Shown here: positions 29,777-37,370 of the stretch, one piece after another
Layout: every line of letters begins with the position of its first letter
Numbering within the stretch: position 1 is the first letter of the stretch
The notes under the pieces: model-generated
Databases searched by the model: none
Told to the model about the DNA's origin: nothing
Seen by the model: only the letters and a program-made list of their open reading frames with translations
Program-made: the position numbers and the translations under genes
NCBI GenBank assembly: GCA_947259275.1
Contig: CAMYMH010000002.1
Location: 97,997-161,996 of the forward strand
DNA from: an uncultured Acidimicrobiaceae bacterium
GTDB taxonomy: Bacteria > Actinomycetota > Acidimicrobiia > Spongiisociales > SHLN01
Direction: 5' to 3'
Length of the DNA stretch: 64,000 nucleotides

Positions 29777-30277
29777 TCAGCGACGAGCCTGCCGCGTGAC
29801 GCCATCGCCCGGGCGCCAGGACTCGGCGACCAGCTCGTCCCCGACAACTCGTACGAGAATCGCCCCTGTCAGGTCTATTCGGTAGAGCGCCATCTCGTGC
29901 GGTGGGGGACCGGGGTCTGGCAGGGCGGCCGCGAAGTCGTTGATCGTCGCTTCGTCATGGATTCTCTCGGCGGTTCCTCGTAACCGGGCATCGGGCTCGT
30001 CCAATTCGAGATCGGTTGGGGCGCTGTGCAGCTCGAAGCGGGGATCGCGGTCGAGGTCGGCGCCCTTGGCCGAATCCGGCATCATGCCCAACCACGCGTC
30101 GTCCTGCCAGAACCAGATTTCGATCCCGCTGATTCGCGGTGAACCATCCCGCCGCAAGGTCGCCAGCAGGCAGTGCTTGTGGTGGGTGAAGCGTTCGCGG
30201 ACGATTCGGGCAAGCTCCGGTGCTTCCTGTGAGAGCCGGCTCCAGCTCGCCACTCGGACCGAGAGTGGATCTTCCAT
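29777..30277 (-). CDS. pyridoxamine-phosphate-oxidase-like (PPOX) flavin-binding protein
   Basis: 166 residues of split beta-barrel type. CLLATLRRDGSPRISGIEIWFWQDDAWLGM and a later LRGTAERIHD mark the PPOX-like superfamily, which in actinobacteria includes F420- or FMN-dependent reductases and haem-degrading relatives. The cofactor cannot be read from sequence with confidence. It lies 19 bases upstream of the amidase gene on the same strand and is divergent from EF-G2 across 88 bases. Confidence 0.8.
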   Translation of the reverse strand: MEDPLSVRVASWSRLSQEAPELARIVRERFTHHKHCLLATLRRDGSPRISGIEIWFWQDDAWLGMMPDSAKGADLDRDPRFELHSAPTDLELDEPDARLRGTAERIHDEATINDFAAALPDPGPPPHEMALYRIDLTGAILVRVVGDELVAESWRPGDGVTRQARR

Positions 30278-30365
30278 AGACCTACCCTATTGGGAGTTCC
30301 CGGCGGCGGCGACAAGCGGCTCGCCTAAAGTAGGGAAAACCGTGCTAACCGAGGAGGTCTGAGGC

Positions 30366-32420
30366 GTGGAACCGGATCGGATCCGCAATGTCGTACTAGT
30401 TGGTCACAGCGGGTCCGGGAAGACCTCGGTCGCCGAAGCGCTCATGTTTGCGGCAGGTGTCACCACCCGCCTCGGCAACGTGACCGACGGTAACACCGTC
30501 ACCGACTACGAGCCCGAGGAGATCAACCGCCAGAGCTCGATCAACCTCGCCGTCGCCCCCTTCGACTGGCACGGTTACAAGATCAATGTCATCGACACGC
30601 CCGGCTACTCCGACTTCATCGGGGAGGTGCGTTCGGCGCTGCGAGCCGCCGATCTGGCCCTGTTTGTGATCTCGGGTACCGACGGCGTCGAAGTCCAGAC
30701 CGAAGTGATCTGGAAGCTGGCTGAGGAAGAGGGCATTGCGCGCGCGTTCTTCATCAACAAACTCGACCGCGAGCGATCTAACTACGCGCGAGTGCTGGCC
30801 GAGCTCAAGGAAGCCTTCGGAACCAGCGTGGCTCCGGTGGAGATGCCGATTGGCTCCGAGGCCGACCTGCGTGGTGTGGCCGGCATCGTTTCCGAGCACG
30901 CCTTCTTGTATGAAGGTGGCAAGTGGAAGGGGACCGAGGTCGATCCGCCAGAGGAACTCCAGGCGGAGATCGAGGAGGTCCACACCGCCCTGGTTGAAGC
31001 CGTCGTCGAAAATGACGAGGAGCTGCTGGAGGCGTATTTCGAAGGCACCATGCCGACCCCGGAGCAGCTGGTGGAAGGGCTCCGGCACGGGATCGCCGAC
31101 CGCTCCATCTACCCCGTCTTGTGCGGCTCGGCCACCGAACTGATTGGCATCGATCGTCTTGCCGATCTCATCATTCGGGACGGCCCCTCACCGCTCGACC
31201 GGCCGATGCCCCCGATTCACGGGGAGGACGAGTTCAAGACCGATCCGAACGGCCCGGTTGAGGCCTACGTTTTCAAGACCATCTCCGATCCGTATCTGGG
31301 CAGGATCTCACTGTTCCGGCTTTTCTCGGGCACGATCAAGGCCGACATCGTGTTGGGCAATCCGCGGGTGGGGGCCAACGGCAAGCTGCACAACCTGTTC
31401 TTCATGCAGGGCAAGGAGCATGACAACACCAACGAGGTGTCGTGCGGTGACATTGCCGCGGTGGCCAAGCTGGAGACTGTGTTGTCGGGTGACACCCTGC
31501 GGGCTCCGGGCTCGGATGTGGTTATCGACCCGGTGACCATTCCATCGCCGAATATGTGGCTGGCGGTTGCACCGAAGACCACCCACGACGAGGAGAAGCT
31601 CTCCACCGCGCTTGCCAAGGCGGTGGAGGAGGACACCGCGCTCTCGCTGGAGCGCCGGTCCGAGACCAACCAAACCGTGCTGGCCGGCCAGGGCGACATT
31701 CATCTCGAGATGGCGCTGGCCCGCATGGCCCGCAAATTCGGTGTCGAGGTCACCACCGAGGTGCCGAAGGTTCCCTACCGGGAGTCGATTCGGGGCCGGG
31801 CCGAAGTTGAGGGCAAGCACAAGAAGCAGTCCGGAGGACGCGGACAATTCGGGGTGGCGTTCGTGAGATTCGAGCCGCATCCCGACGGCGCCGAATATGA
31901 GTTCGTTGATGCCATCAAGGGCGGCTCAATACCGAAGGCTCTCATCCCGGCGGTGGATCGGGGTATTCAGGAGGCGCTCGCTCGCGGCCTGGTCGCCGGC
32001 TATCCGGTGGTGGGGGTGAGGGCCACCGCTTATGACGGCAAATTCCACTCGGTGGACTCCGATGAGATGTCGTTCAAGATGGCCGGCATCCAGGCGGTGA
32101 GGGGGGCTGCTCCCAACCTGCAGCCCATCCTGCTCGAGCCGCTCGTCACGCTCAAGGTCACGGCGCCGGAAGCGTACATGGGCGACATCATTGGCGATCT
32201 CAACTCCAAGCGAGGGCGGGTCGGCGGCATGGATGCGCTCGGGAGGATGCGAGTTGTCACCGCCGAGGTCCCGCTTGGCGAAGTCCAGCGGTATACCATC
32301 GATCTGCGCTCCATCACCGGTGGCCGTGGCTCGTTCGAGCTCGAGTTCTCCCAGTACGAGGAGATGCCCCCCCAGGAGGCCCAAAAGGTGATCGCAGCTC
32401 ACGAAGCCGAGAACGACTGA
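30366..32420 (+). CDS. elongation factor G-like paralogue (EF-G2 type)
   Basis: 684 residues, GTG start after a GAGGAGG site. The G domain has GHSGSGKT (residues 13-20) instead of the canonical EF-G GHIDAGKTT, DTPGYSDF with Tyr81 where active EF-G has the catalytic His, and NKLDRE. Domains II-V follow in EF-G order, ending with the GGRGSFELEFSQYEEMP block. Mycobacterial EF-G2 shows the same kind of change and is reported to lack ribosome-dependent GTPase activity, so a role other than main translocase is likely. A perfect 15-bp hairpin follows the stop. Confidence 0.92.
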   Translation: MEPDRIRNVVLVGHSGSGKTSVAEALMFAAGVTTRLGNVTDGNTVTDYEPEEINRQSSINLAVAPFDWHGYKINVIDTPGYSDFIGEVRSALRAADLALFVISGTDGVEVQTEVIWKLAEEEGIARAFFINKLDRERSNYARVLAELKEAFGTSVAPVEMPIGSEADLRGVAGIVSEHAFLYEGGKWKGTEVDPPEELQAEIEEVHTALVEAVVENDEELLEAYFEGTMPTPEQLVEGLRHGIADRSIYPVLCGSATELIGIDRLADLIIRDGPSPLDRPMPPIHGEDEFKTDPNGPVEAYVFKTISDPYLGRISLFRLFSGTIKADIVLGNPRVGANGKLHNLFFMQGKEHDNTNEVSCGDIAAVAKLETVLSGDTLRAPGSDVVIDPVTIPSPNMWLAVAPKTTHDEEKLSTALAKAVEEDTALSLERRSETNQTVLAGQGDIHLEMALARMARKFGVEVTTEVPKVPYRESIRGRAEVEGKHKKQSGGRGQFGVAFVRFEPHPDGAEYEFVDAIKGGSIPKALIPAVDRGIQEALARGLVAGYPVVGVRATAYDGKFHSVDSDEMSFKMAGIQAVRGAAPNLQPILLEPLVTLKVTAPEAYMGDIIGDLNSKRGRVGGMDALGRMRVVTAEVPLGEVQRYTIDLRSITGGRGSFELEFSQYEEMPPQEAQKVIAAHEAEND

Positions 32421-32428
32421 ATCTCCAT

Positions 32429-32483
32429 TCGATTTCTTGGCCCGCCCTTCGAGCTGTGTCGTTTTGCGGGGCCAAGAAATCGA
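32429..32483. terminator. perfect 15-bp hairpin after EF-G2
   Basis: TCGATTTCTTGGCCC (32429-32443) and its exact reverse complement (32469-32483) form a stem with a 25-base loop, 8 bases after the EF-G2 stop. No T-run follows on either strand. It probably ends the EF-G2 transcript and could also serve the leftward EEP gene. The remaining 160 bases to 32645 hold no supported gene. Confidence 0.7.
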
Positions 32484-32644
32484 GTGCTACCGCCGGACCT
32501 GAGCTAATCGACGGCCGGCGCCGCCGGCGCCAGGCCCAGCGAAACCACGATGACTAGCGCGAGGCTTCTGTCGGGTGGCGGGTAGCGGGCAACGATTCTT
32601 AGCTGGTAGCTGGGTTAGTTCCACCGGTGGTTGGCTGTCCTGCT

Positions 32645-33322
32645 CTATAAGTCCAGCATGATCGCCGAGTGATCTGAGCCGGGGATGGGGATCACCCAGA
32701 GGTCGGAAACCGTGATCTTCTCGACGAACACGTGGTCGATGCGGAGCAGACGTGGCCAGCGGGCAGTCGGACCCCAGGTGCGACGGGGGTACCGTCCGAA
32801 GCGTCGGGCCACGGTGCGGTGGACGTCTTCGAACCGGCTGGCCAGCCGGCGATAGAGCGGCCACACGGGGGTCGAGTTCATGTCACCGAGCACCATGCGG
32901 GGACGGTCGGGGGCCGTTGCCAGATAGTCGTCGAAGCCGGCCAGTTGGCGACGGCGGGCGAAGTGGGCGTGGATCGCCCGGCGGGGCCCGGGGGCGGCGA
33001 AATGCAGGTTCATGATCTCGAGGGGCTCGGAGAGCATCGGCCAATCGCCGGGGTCGAGGAGGGCGATCAAGCCTCCTTTGTGAAAGAGCTCGAGCTCGGT
33101 CACCTTTCCCGGCCGGTTGAGGGCTATCCCCATGCCGCGGAAGTCGTGGGCCGGGCTCAGCTCACCGTAGGGGTAGAGCTCGGCGAGGCGGTCGGCGGCT
33201 GCCGGGTTCAACTCCTGGGTGCACACCACGTCGGGGTCGAAATGCTGAACCCGTTCGGCGAAAGCGGCGGCATCCACGTGGTCGGCCCACAGGTTGGCCG
33301 TCATTATTCGAAGACGTTCCAT
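32645..33322 (-). CDS. endonuclease/exonuclease/phosphatase family protein
   Basis: 225 residues. The catalytic order of the EEP fold is visible: IMTANLWADH, VVCTQELNP (metal Glu), MNLHFAAPG, VLGDMNSTP (Asp/Asn) and the final GSDHSAIM (catalytic His with Asp). Substrates in this family range from DNA to phospholipids; none can be picked. The short version without extra domains suggests a cytoplasmic enzyme. It is divergent from the luciferase-like gene. Confidence 0.87.
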   Translation of the reverse strand: MERLRIMTANLWADHVDAAAFAERVQHFDPDVVCTQELNPAAADRLAELYPYGELSPAHDFRGMGIALNRPGKVTELELFHKGGLIALLDPGDWPMLSEPLEIMNLHFAAPGPRRAIHAHFARRRQLAGFDDYLATAPDRPRMVLGDMNSTPVWPLYRRLASRFEDVHRTVARRFGRYPRRTWGPTARWPRLLRIDHVFVEKITVSDLWVIPIPGSDHSAIMLDL

Positions 33323-33357
33323 CTTGTCTCACATCGGCCAGAGAACGCTCAACCTGA

Positions 33358-33386
33358 GGGCTACGCGCCACTGTCGGCCGTAGCCC
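33358..33386. other. 8-bp hairpin in a divergent gap
   Basis: GGGCTACG (33358-33365) pairs with CGTAGCCC (33379-33386) around a 13-base loop between two divergent genes. It may be an operator or leader structure. Nothing else in the 166-base gap is clear, apart from loosely repeated TGCCTA words near 33410-33440. Confidence 0.3.
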
Positions 33387-33488
33387 CAATCCGTCCGACC
33401 CACCGCTGTTTGCCTACCGCAGATTGCGTACTGCCTATTGCCTGCAACCATTTTGCATCAAACCTCACCTTCGTGTTGGCTGGCCGGC

Positions 33489-34394
33489 GTGAAGATCGGA
33501 ATTCAGCTTCCGGAGATCGAGCGCGAGGTTCGCTGGCCCGAAGTGCAGGAGATGGTGCTGCTCATCGAGGAAGCCGGGTTCGACTCGATCTGGGTGGGTG
33601 ACCATCTTCTCTACCGGGCGCCTCATGTCGGAGTCGCCGGGCCGTGGGAGGCGTGGACACAGATGGCGGCGATCGCCGCGCTCACCGAAAGGGTGGAGTT
33701 CGGTCCGCTGGTCGCTTCAACGTCGTTTCACAGCCCGGCGATGCTCGCCAAGAAAGCGGCCACCATCGACGAAATCAGCGGTGGGCGCCTCATACTCGGC
33801 CTCGGGGCCGGCTGGAACGAGACCGAGTACCGGGCGTTCGGCTTCCCGTTCGACCACCGGGTGAGTCGATTCGAGGAGGCGTTCACCATCATTCGGACGC
33901 TGTTGCGCGAGGGCGAGATTGATTTCGAAGGCGATTACTACACCATTCGTGATTGTGAGATCGTTCCCCGCGGACCCCGGGCCGAGGGGCCGCCACTGAT
34001 GATCGGGTCGCAGGGGCCCAGAATGCTCGCCATCACCGCTCCCTACATGAATCAATGGAACGGCTGGCACGCCTGGTTCGGGAATGAACCGAGCCGGTTG
34101 AGCCCGATTCTGAACGCCGTCGACTCCGCCCTGCTGGAGGCGGGGCGCGACCCGTCCCAGGTCGAAAAGACGGCGGCCGTTCTCATCCAATTCAGCGGAG
34201 GAACCGGACGGATTGCCGGCGATCCCAGCCGGGGCGTGTCGGTTCCGCTCACTGGTACCCCCGAGGAGATGGTCGCCAAATTGGGTGAATATGGGTCGCT
34301 GGGGGTAAAACACCTGCAAGTTGTGCTCGATCCGATTAATGTCGCATCGATTACGCAAATGGCGGAAGTTCTCACGGGCGTGAAATCTCTGTAA
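33489..34394 (+). CDS. LLM-class (F420-type) flavin-dependent oxidoreductase
   Basis: 301 residues from the GTG at 33489 (VKIGIQLPEIEREV), the usual start for the luciferase-like fold; the longer frame adds a poor N-terminus. Family phrases are AGFDSIWVGDHLL, GRLILGLGAGWNETEYRAFGFPFDHRVSRFEEAF and PPLMIGSQGPRMLAI. Actinobacterial members usually use coenzyme F420, which is consistent with the host. The exact substrate cannot be assigned. Confidence 0.87.
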   Translation: MKIGIQLPEIEREVRWPEVQEMVLLIEEAGFDSIWVGDHLLYRAPHVGVAGPWEAWTQMAAIAALTERVEFGPLVASTSFHSPAMLAKKAATIDEISGGRLILGLGAGWNETEYRAFGFPFDHRVSRFEEAFTIIRTLLREGEIDFEGDYYTIRDCEIVPRGPRAEGPPLMIGSQGPRMLAITAPYMNQWNGWHAWFGNEPSRLSPILNAVDSALLEAGRDPSQVEKTAAVLIQFSGGTGRIAGDPSRGVSVPLTGTPEEMVAKLGEYGSLGVKHLQVVLDPINVASITQMAEVLTGVKSL

Positions 34395-34440
34395 TTGGGG
34401 AACATATCTGGTCCGAAGACCGTTATTACCCCGGATAACA

Positions 34441-34458
34441 TTGTGAAGCCGTTCACAA
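34441..34458. promoter_or_regulatory. CRP/FNR-type palindrome upstream of the sigma factor
   Basis: TTGTGAAGCCGTTCACAA is a perfect 18-base palindrome containing TGTGA-N6-TCACA (34442-34457). It shares TTGTGAA-N4-TTCACA with the site at 28120-28136, so the same regulator could act on both. It is about 50 bases upstream of the sigma-factor start. A short hairpin ACCACT/AGTGGT follows at 34458-34472, and an inverted GTTAT/ATAAC pair precedes it at 34422-34439. Confidence 0.6.
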
Positions 34459-34504
34459 CCACTCAGAGTGGTGCGATAGCAGCCGCCCTTTAGGAGGGGC
34501 AATC

Positions 34505-35437
34505 ATGGTTACAGCTCAGCGACAGGTCAGCGGCGCGGTAGACGACGTTACGTACTACCTCAACAACATCGCGCGCCATGATCTGTTGACCGCGGAAGAC
34601 GAGGTCATGCTCGCCCAAGCCATCGAGGCAGGACGAGCTGCCAGCACGCGCCTCGAAACCGAGAAGCGGATCCCTCAGAAGGAGCGGGTCATGCTTCAAC
34701 GTGAGGTGCGAGCGGCCGAGGACGCCCGCAACCGGTTCCTCAACTCCAACCTGCGCCTGGTAGTCGCCCACGCCCGGAAGTTCCGAGGCGCCGAGGGCAT
34801 CGACTTCATTGACCTCATTCAGGAAGGCAACCTCGGGCTGATCCGTGCGGTGGAGAAGTTCGAATGGCGGAAGGGCTTCAAGTTCTCGACCTACGCCTCG
34901 TGGTGGATTCGCCAGGCTCTGAGCCGTGCCGTCACCGAGAAGTCCCGGACGATCCGGGTTCCCGGACGCTTGTCCGACGCGGCGGCCACCGTCCATGCGA
35001 TCAAGAACCGGCTCCAGGCCGAACTGGGCCGCGATGCCACTATCCCTGAGCTCGCCGAAGAGAGCGGTCTCAGCGAAGCCCACGTCGAAGAGGCACTGGC
35101 GGTGAAGGACTCGGTGAGCCTCGAGAGCCCGGTAGGTGAAGACGGCGCCATGCTTGGTGACTTCGTAATGGTTGAGGACGATGACAACGACCCGGTGATC
35201 CGGGCCGAGAGCCTTGCCGTCGGTGAGGACCTCCGTCAGGCGATCAATCGGCTGCCCGCCCGGGAGCGTCGGATTCTCTTGCTGCGCTACGGCTTCGTAG
35301 ACGGAGAACCGAAGGCTCTGCCCGACATCGGCGCCGAACTCAACCTGACTCCGGAGCGGATTCGCCAGATCGAGAAGGTGGCTCTCTGCCGCCTCCGTCA
35401 CCCCAGCTTCGGAATGAGTGAAGAAGCTCTTCTCTAG
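34505..35437 (+). CDS. RNA polymerase sigma-70 factor (group 1/2, RpoD/SigB-like)
   Basis: 310 residues, ATG after AGGAGGGG. Region 1.2 (VTYYLNNIARHDLLTAEDEVMLAQAIEAG), region 2 with DFIDLIQEGNLGLIRAVEKFEWRKGFKFSTYASWWIRQAL, region 3 and region 4.2 (LTPERIRQIEKVALCRLRHPSF) are all present. Region 1.1 is absent, which points to a group 2 (HrdB/SigB-like) rather than the main factor, although actinobacterial main factors vary. A terminator hairpin overlaps the stop. The upstream CRP-type site suggests control by cAMP, oxygen or redox. Confidence 0.93.
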   Translation: MVTAQRQVSGAVDDVTYYLNNIARHDLLTAEDEVMLAQAIEAGRAASTRLETEKRIPQKERVMLQREVRAAEDARNRFLNSNLRLVVAHARKFRGAEGIDFIDLIQEGNLGLIRAVEKFEWRKGFKFSTYASWWIRQALSRAVTEKSRTIRVPGRLSDAAATVHAIKNRLQAELGRDATIPELAEESGLSEAHVEEALAVKDSVSLESPVGEDGAMLGDFVMVEDDDNDPVIRAESLAVGEDLRQAINRLPARERRILLLRYGFVDGEPKALPDIGAELNLTPERIRQIEKVALCRLRHPSFGMSEEALL

Positions 35438-35458
35438 CCGGCGAGCCGACTAGAGAAG
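35429..35458 (+). terminator. terminator hairpin overlapping the sigma-gene stop
   Basis: CTTCTCTAG (35429-35437, including the TAG stop) pairs with CTAGAGAAG (35450-35458), and an inner CGGC/GCCG strengthens the stem. Such overlap of stop codon and stem is a typical compact terminator in high-GC genomes. Confidence 0.65.
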
Positions 35459-35460
35459 AA

Positions 35461-35561
35461 GCCCACCGCCCACCGCGTGCCGCCCACCGGAAGAGAGGCG
35501 CGTTCCCCATCTGCTTTGCGAGTAGCCGGCAGCTTGTCTCGGTGGGCGGTTGGCGGTGGGC
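35461..35561. repeat. long-range inverted repeat of GCCCACCG words
   Basis: GCCCACCGCCCACCG (35461-35475) is nearly complementary to 35547-35561 (one mismatch), with further GCCCACC/GGTGGGC copies nearby at about 35482-35488 and 35541-35546. It lies in the 203-base gap between the sigma gene and the site-2 protease gene. It may be a second terminator or a small dispersed repeat. Confidence 0.4.
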
Positions 35562-35614
35562 AGCAGCGATCTCTTTCTCAGCTAACTCTTACCCATTAGT
35601 TGCAATACTTAAAG

Positions 35615-35630
35615 GGGAACCAACGTTCCC
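35615..35630. promoter_or_regulatory. LexA-box-like palindrome GGGAAC-N4-GTTCCC
   Basis: A perfect 16-base palindrome 10 bases before the protease start. Its core GAAC-N4-GTTC equals the Gram-positive LexA/Cheo box core, but the flanks are G/C rather than the usual C/T-rich ones. It could instead bind another palindrome-reading repressor. No other copy was noticed in the window. Confidence 0.35.
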
Positions 35631-35640
35631 TAGGTGGATA

Positions 35641-36777
35641 ATGCGCTCAACATTCACGCTCGGCCGCATCGGCGGTGTAAAAGTGGGGATCAACTGGACG
35701 GTGCTGGTCATCGCCGGGTTGATCACGCTTTCGCTTGCCGGTGGCATCCTTCCCGCCACGGTGGAGGGCCGGTCCGAGGTGGAGTACCTCGTCGGCGGGA
35801 TCATCGGAGCTCTCGGCCTGCTGGTCTCGATTCTTGCCCATGAGCTGGGTCACGCCCTCATGGGCCGCCGCCACGGGCTCAAGGTCGACTCGATAACGCT
35901 GTGGTTGTTCGGTGGTCTCGCCCAGCTGGAGGGCGAGCTGCCGAGCGCCCGGGTCGAGGCGAAGGTGGCGGGCATTGGGCCGGCAATCAGCCTGTTCGTC
36001 GGCGTGGTCGGCATCGGGGCCGCCTTCCTCATCGGAACCACCACGCTGACCGGCGCTCTGGTCGGGTGGCTGGGATTGGTGAACCTGGTGCTGGCAATCT
36101 TCAACCTGCTCCCCGGCGCCCCCCTCGACGGCGGCCGGCTGCTCCATGCGTTCATTTGGGGGCGGACGGGTGACCGTCACCGGGCAACCCGTTCGGCCAG
36201 CAACGCCGGCCGTTTCATTGGGTTTGGCCTCATCGGGATCGGACTGCTCGAATTCCTCCTCGGCAGCGTGGTTGGCGGCATGTGGACCGCCACCATCGGA
36301 TGGGTACTCGTCACCGCCGCCTCGGCTGAGGCACGCCACAGTGCCACCGAATCAGGCCTCGATGGGCTGACGGTTCACCAGCTGATGGAGCCGATGACCA
36401 GCGTGCCGGATTGGCTGGTGGTCGAGGAATTCGTGCTCCGCTACGTGGTCCCCAGCCGGCAGACTGTGTTCTTGCTGACCGGGTTCGACGGGCGGCCCAG
36501 CGGTTACGTGACCTTGAAGGATCTCAGCAAGGTGGGCCAGGACGACCGTCTCATCCAGCCCGTCCGGCGCTACGCTCGCTCGCTCGCCGACGTGCCGGTG
36601 GTGTCGCCCACCGAGCCGGCCAAGGGCATCGTCAGTGCTCGCCAGGCCGTCGTCAGCCCGGTGCTTGCGCTGGTCGTCGAAGGAGGCGACCCGGTCGGCA
36701 TCATCACCCGCCGGGGCGTGTCGGCCGCCATCGAGCGGGCCAGACTGATGGAGGACATTCGGCGTAATCGCGGATAG
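35641..36777 (+). CDS. site-2 protease (M50 rhomboid-unrelated metalloprotease) with CBS-like C-terminus
   Basis: 378 residues from the ATG at 35641. Membrane segments frame HELGHA (His67, Glu68, His71) and the second metal motif NLLPGAPLDGGR (Asn155, Asp163). Residues about 250-370 form a CBS-like pair of small domains (LTVHQLMEPMTSVP and a final GIITRRGVSAAI). S2P enzymes with CBS domains cut membrane proteins such as anti-sigma factors; energy or nucleotide sensing by CBS is suggested. A possible LexA-like box precedes it. Confidence 0.88.
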   Translation: MRSTFTLGRIGGVKVGINWTVLVIAGLITLSLAGGILPATVEGRSEVEYLVGGIIGALGLLVSILAHELGHALMGRRHGLKVDSITLWLFGGLAQLEGELPSARVEAKVAGIGPAISLFVGVVGIGAAFLIGTTTLTGALVGWLGLVNLVLAIFNLLPGAPLDGGRLLHAFIWGRTGDRHRATRSASNAGRFIGFGLIGIGLLEFLLGSVVGGMWTATIGWVLVTAASAEARHSATESGLDGLTVHQLMEPMTSVPDWLVVEEFVLRYVVPSRQTVFLLTGFDGRPSGYVTLKDLSKVGQDDRLIQPVRRYARSLADVPVVSPTEPAKGIVSARQAVVSPVLALVVEGGDPVGIITRRGVSAAIERARLMEDIRRNRG

Positions 36778-36803
36778 CGCAGCAGGGCGCGCGACAATAC
36801 GGC

Positions 36804-37370
36804 ATGGACGACAAACCCTGGTCACGCTTGCGGGCATGGCTCTACTCACTGCTCTTCCGGTCACCCAAGTCAAACGAACTCGTGGTCCGCTTGGCCGACC
36901 TGTCGAGGTCGGACCGGGCGCTCGACATCGGATGCGGCCCCGGCGCTGCGGTGAGGCTGGCCGCCGGCATCGTGGCCGAGGGTGAGGCAGTGGGAGTCGA
37001 TCGTGCCGAGGCCATGGTCGACATTGCCCGCCGCCGTTCGACCGATTTCGACAACATCCGGTTCGAAGTCGGCTCGGCAGAGAGGCTCCCTTTCGCCGAC
37101 GGCACCTTCACGGTGGCGTGGACCGCCCACTCCTTCCATCACTGGGAGGACCGGGCCCGGGGTCTCGCCGAGATGCGACGAGTGCTGGAAGGCGGCGGCC
37201 GGGCGTTGATTCTCGAGCAGGACGGCAAGAAGCACGGGCTGACCGACTCCCAGGCCGCCGAGGTCATCGCTGACATGGAAGGCGTCGGATTCCGGGATGT
37301 CGCCATCGTGAAGGTGGACAAGCAGGTTGTCGTCTCGGGCGTTTGCGGGCCACCTAACCTCGACTCATGA
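36804..37370 (+). CDS. class I SAM-dependent methyltransferase
   Basis: 188 residues. Motif I is ALDIGCGPGAAVRLA, followed by GVDRAEAMVDIARRR and the post-motif WTAHSFHHWEDRARGLAEMRRVLEGGGR. It resembles small UbiE-like or ribosomal/small-molecule methyltransferases; no substrate is visible. Its stop overlaps the HAD nucleotidase start by 4 bases (ATGA). Confidence 0.85.
   Translation: MDDKPWSRLRAWLYSLLFRSPKSNELVVRLADLSRSDRALDIGCGPGAAVRLAAGIVAEGEAVGVDRAEAMVDIARRRSTDFDNIRFEVGSAERLPFADGTFTVAWTAHSFHHWEDRARGLAEMRRVLEGGGRALILEQDGKKHGLTDSQAAEVIADMEGVGFRDVAIVKVDKQVVVSGVCGPPNLDS

Noticed and set aside
34410..34421. GGTCCGAAGACC as a further DosR-like box
   Set aside because: Only a short GGTC/GACC palindrome; it does not match the GACTTTCGGCCC block and has no GATACTC at the right distance.
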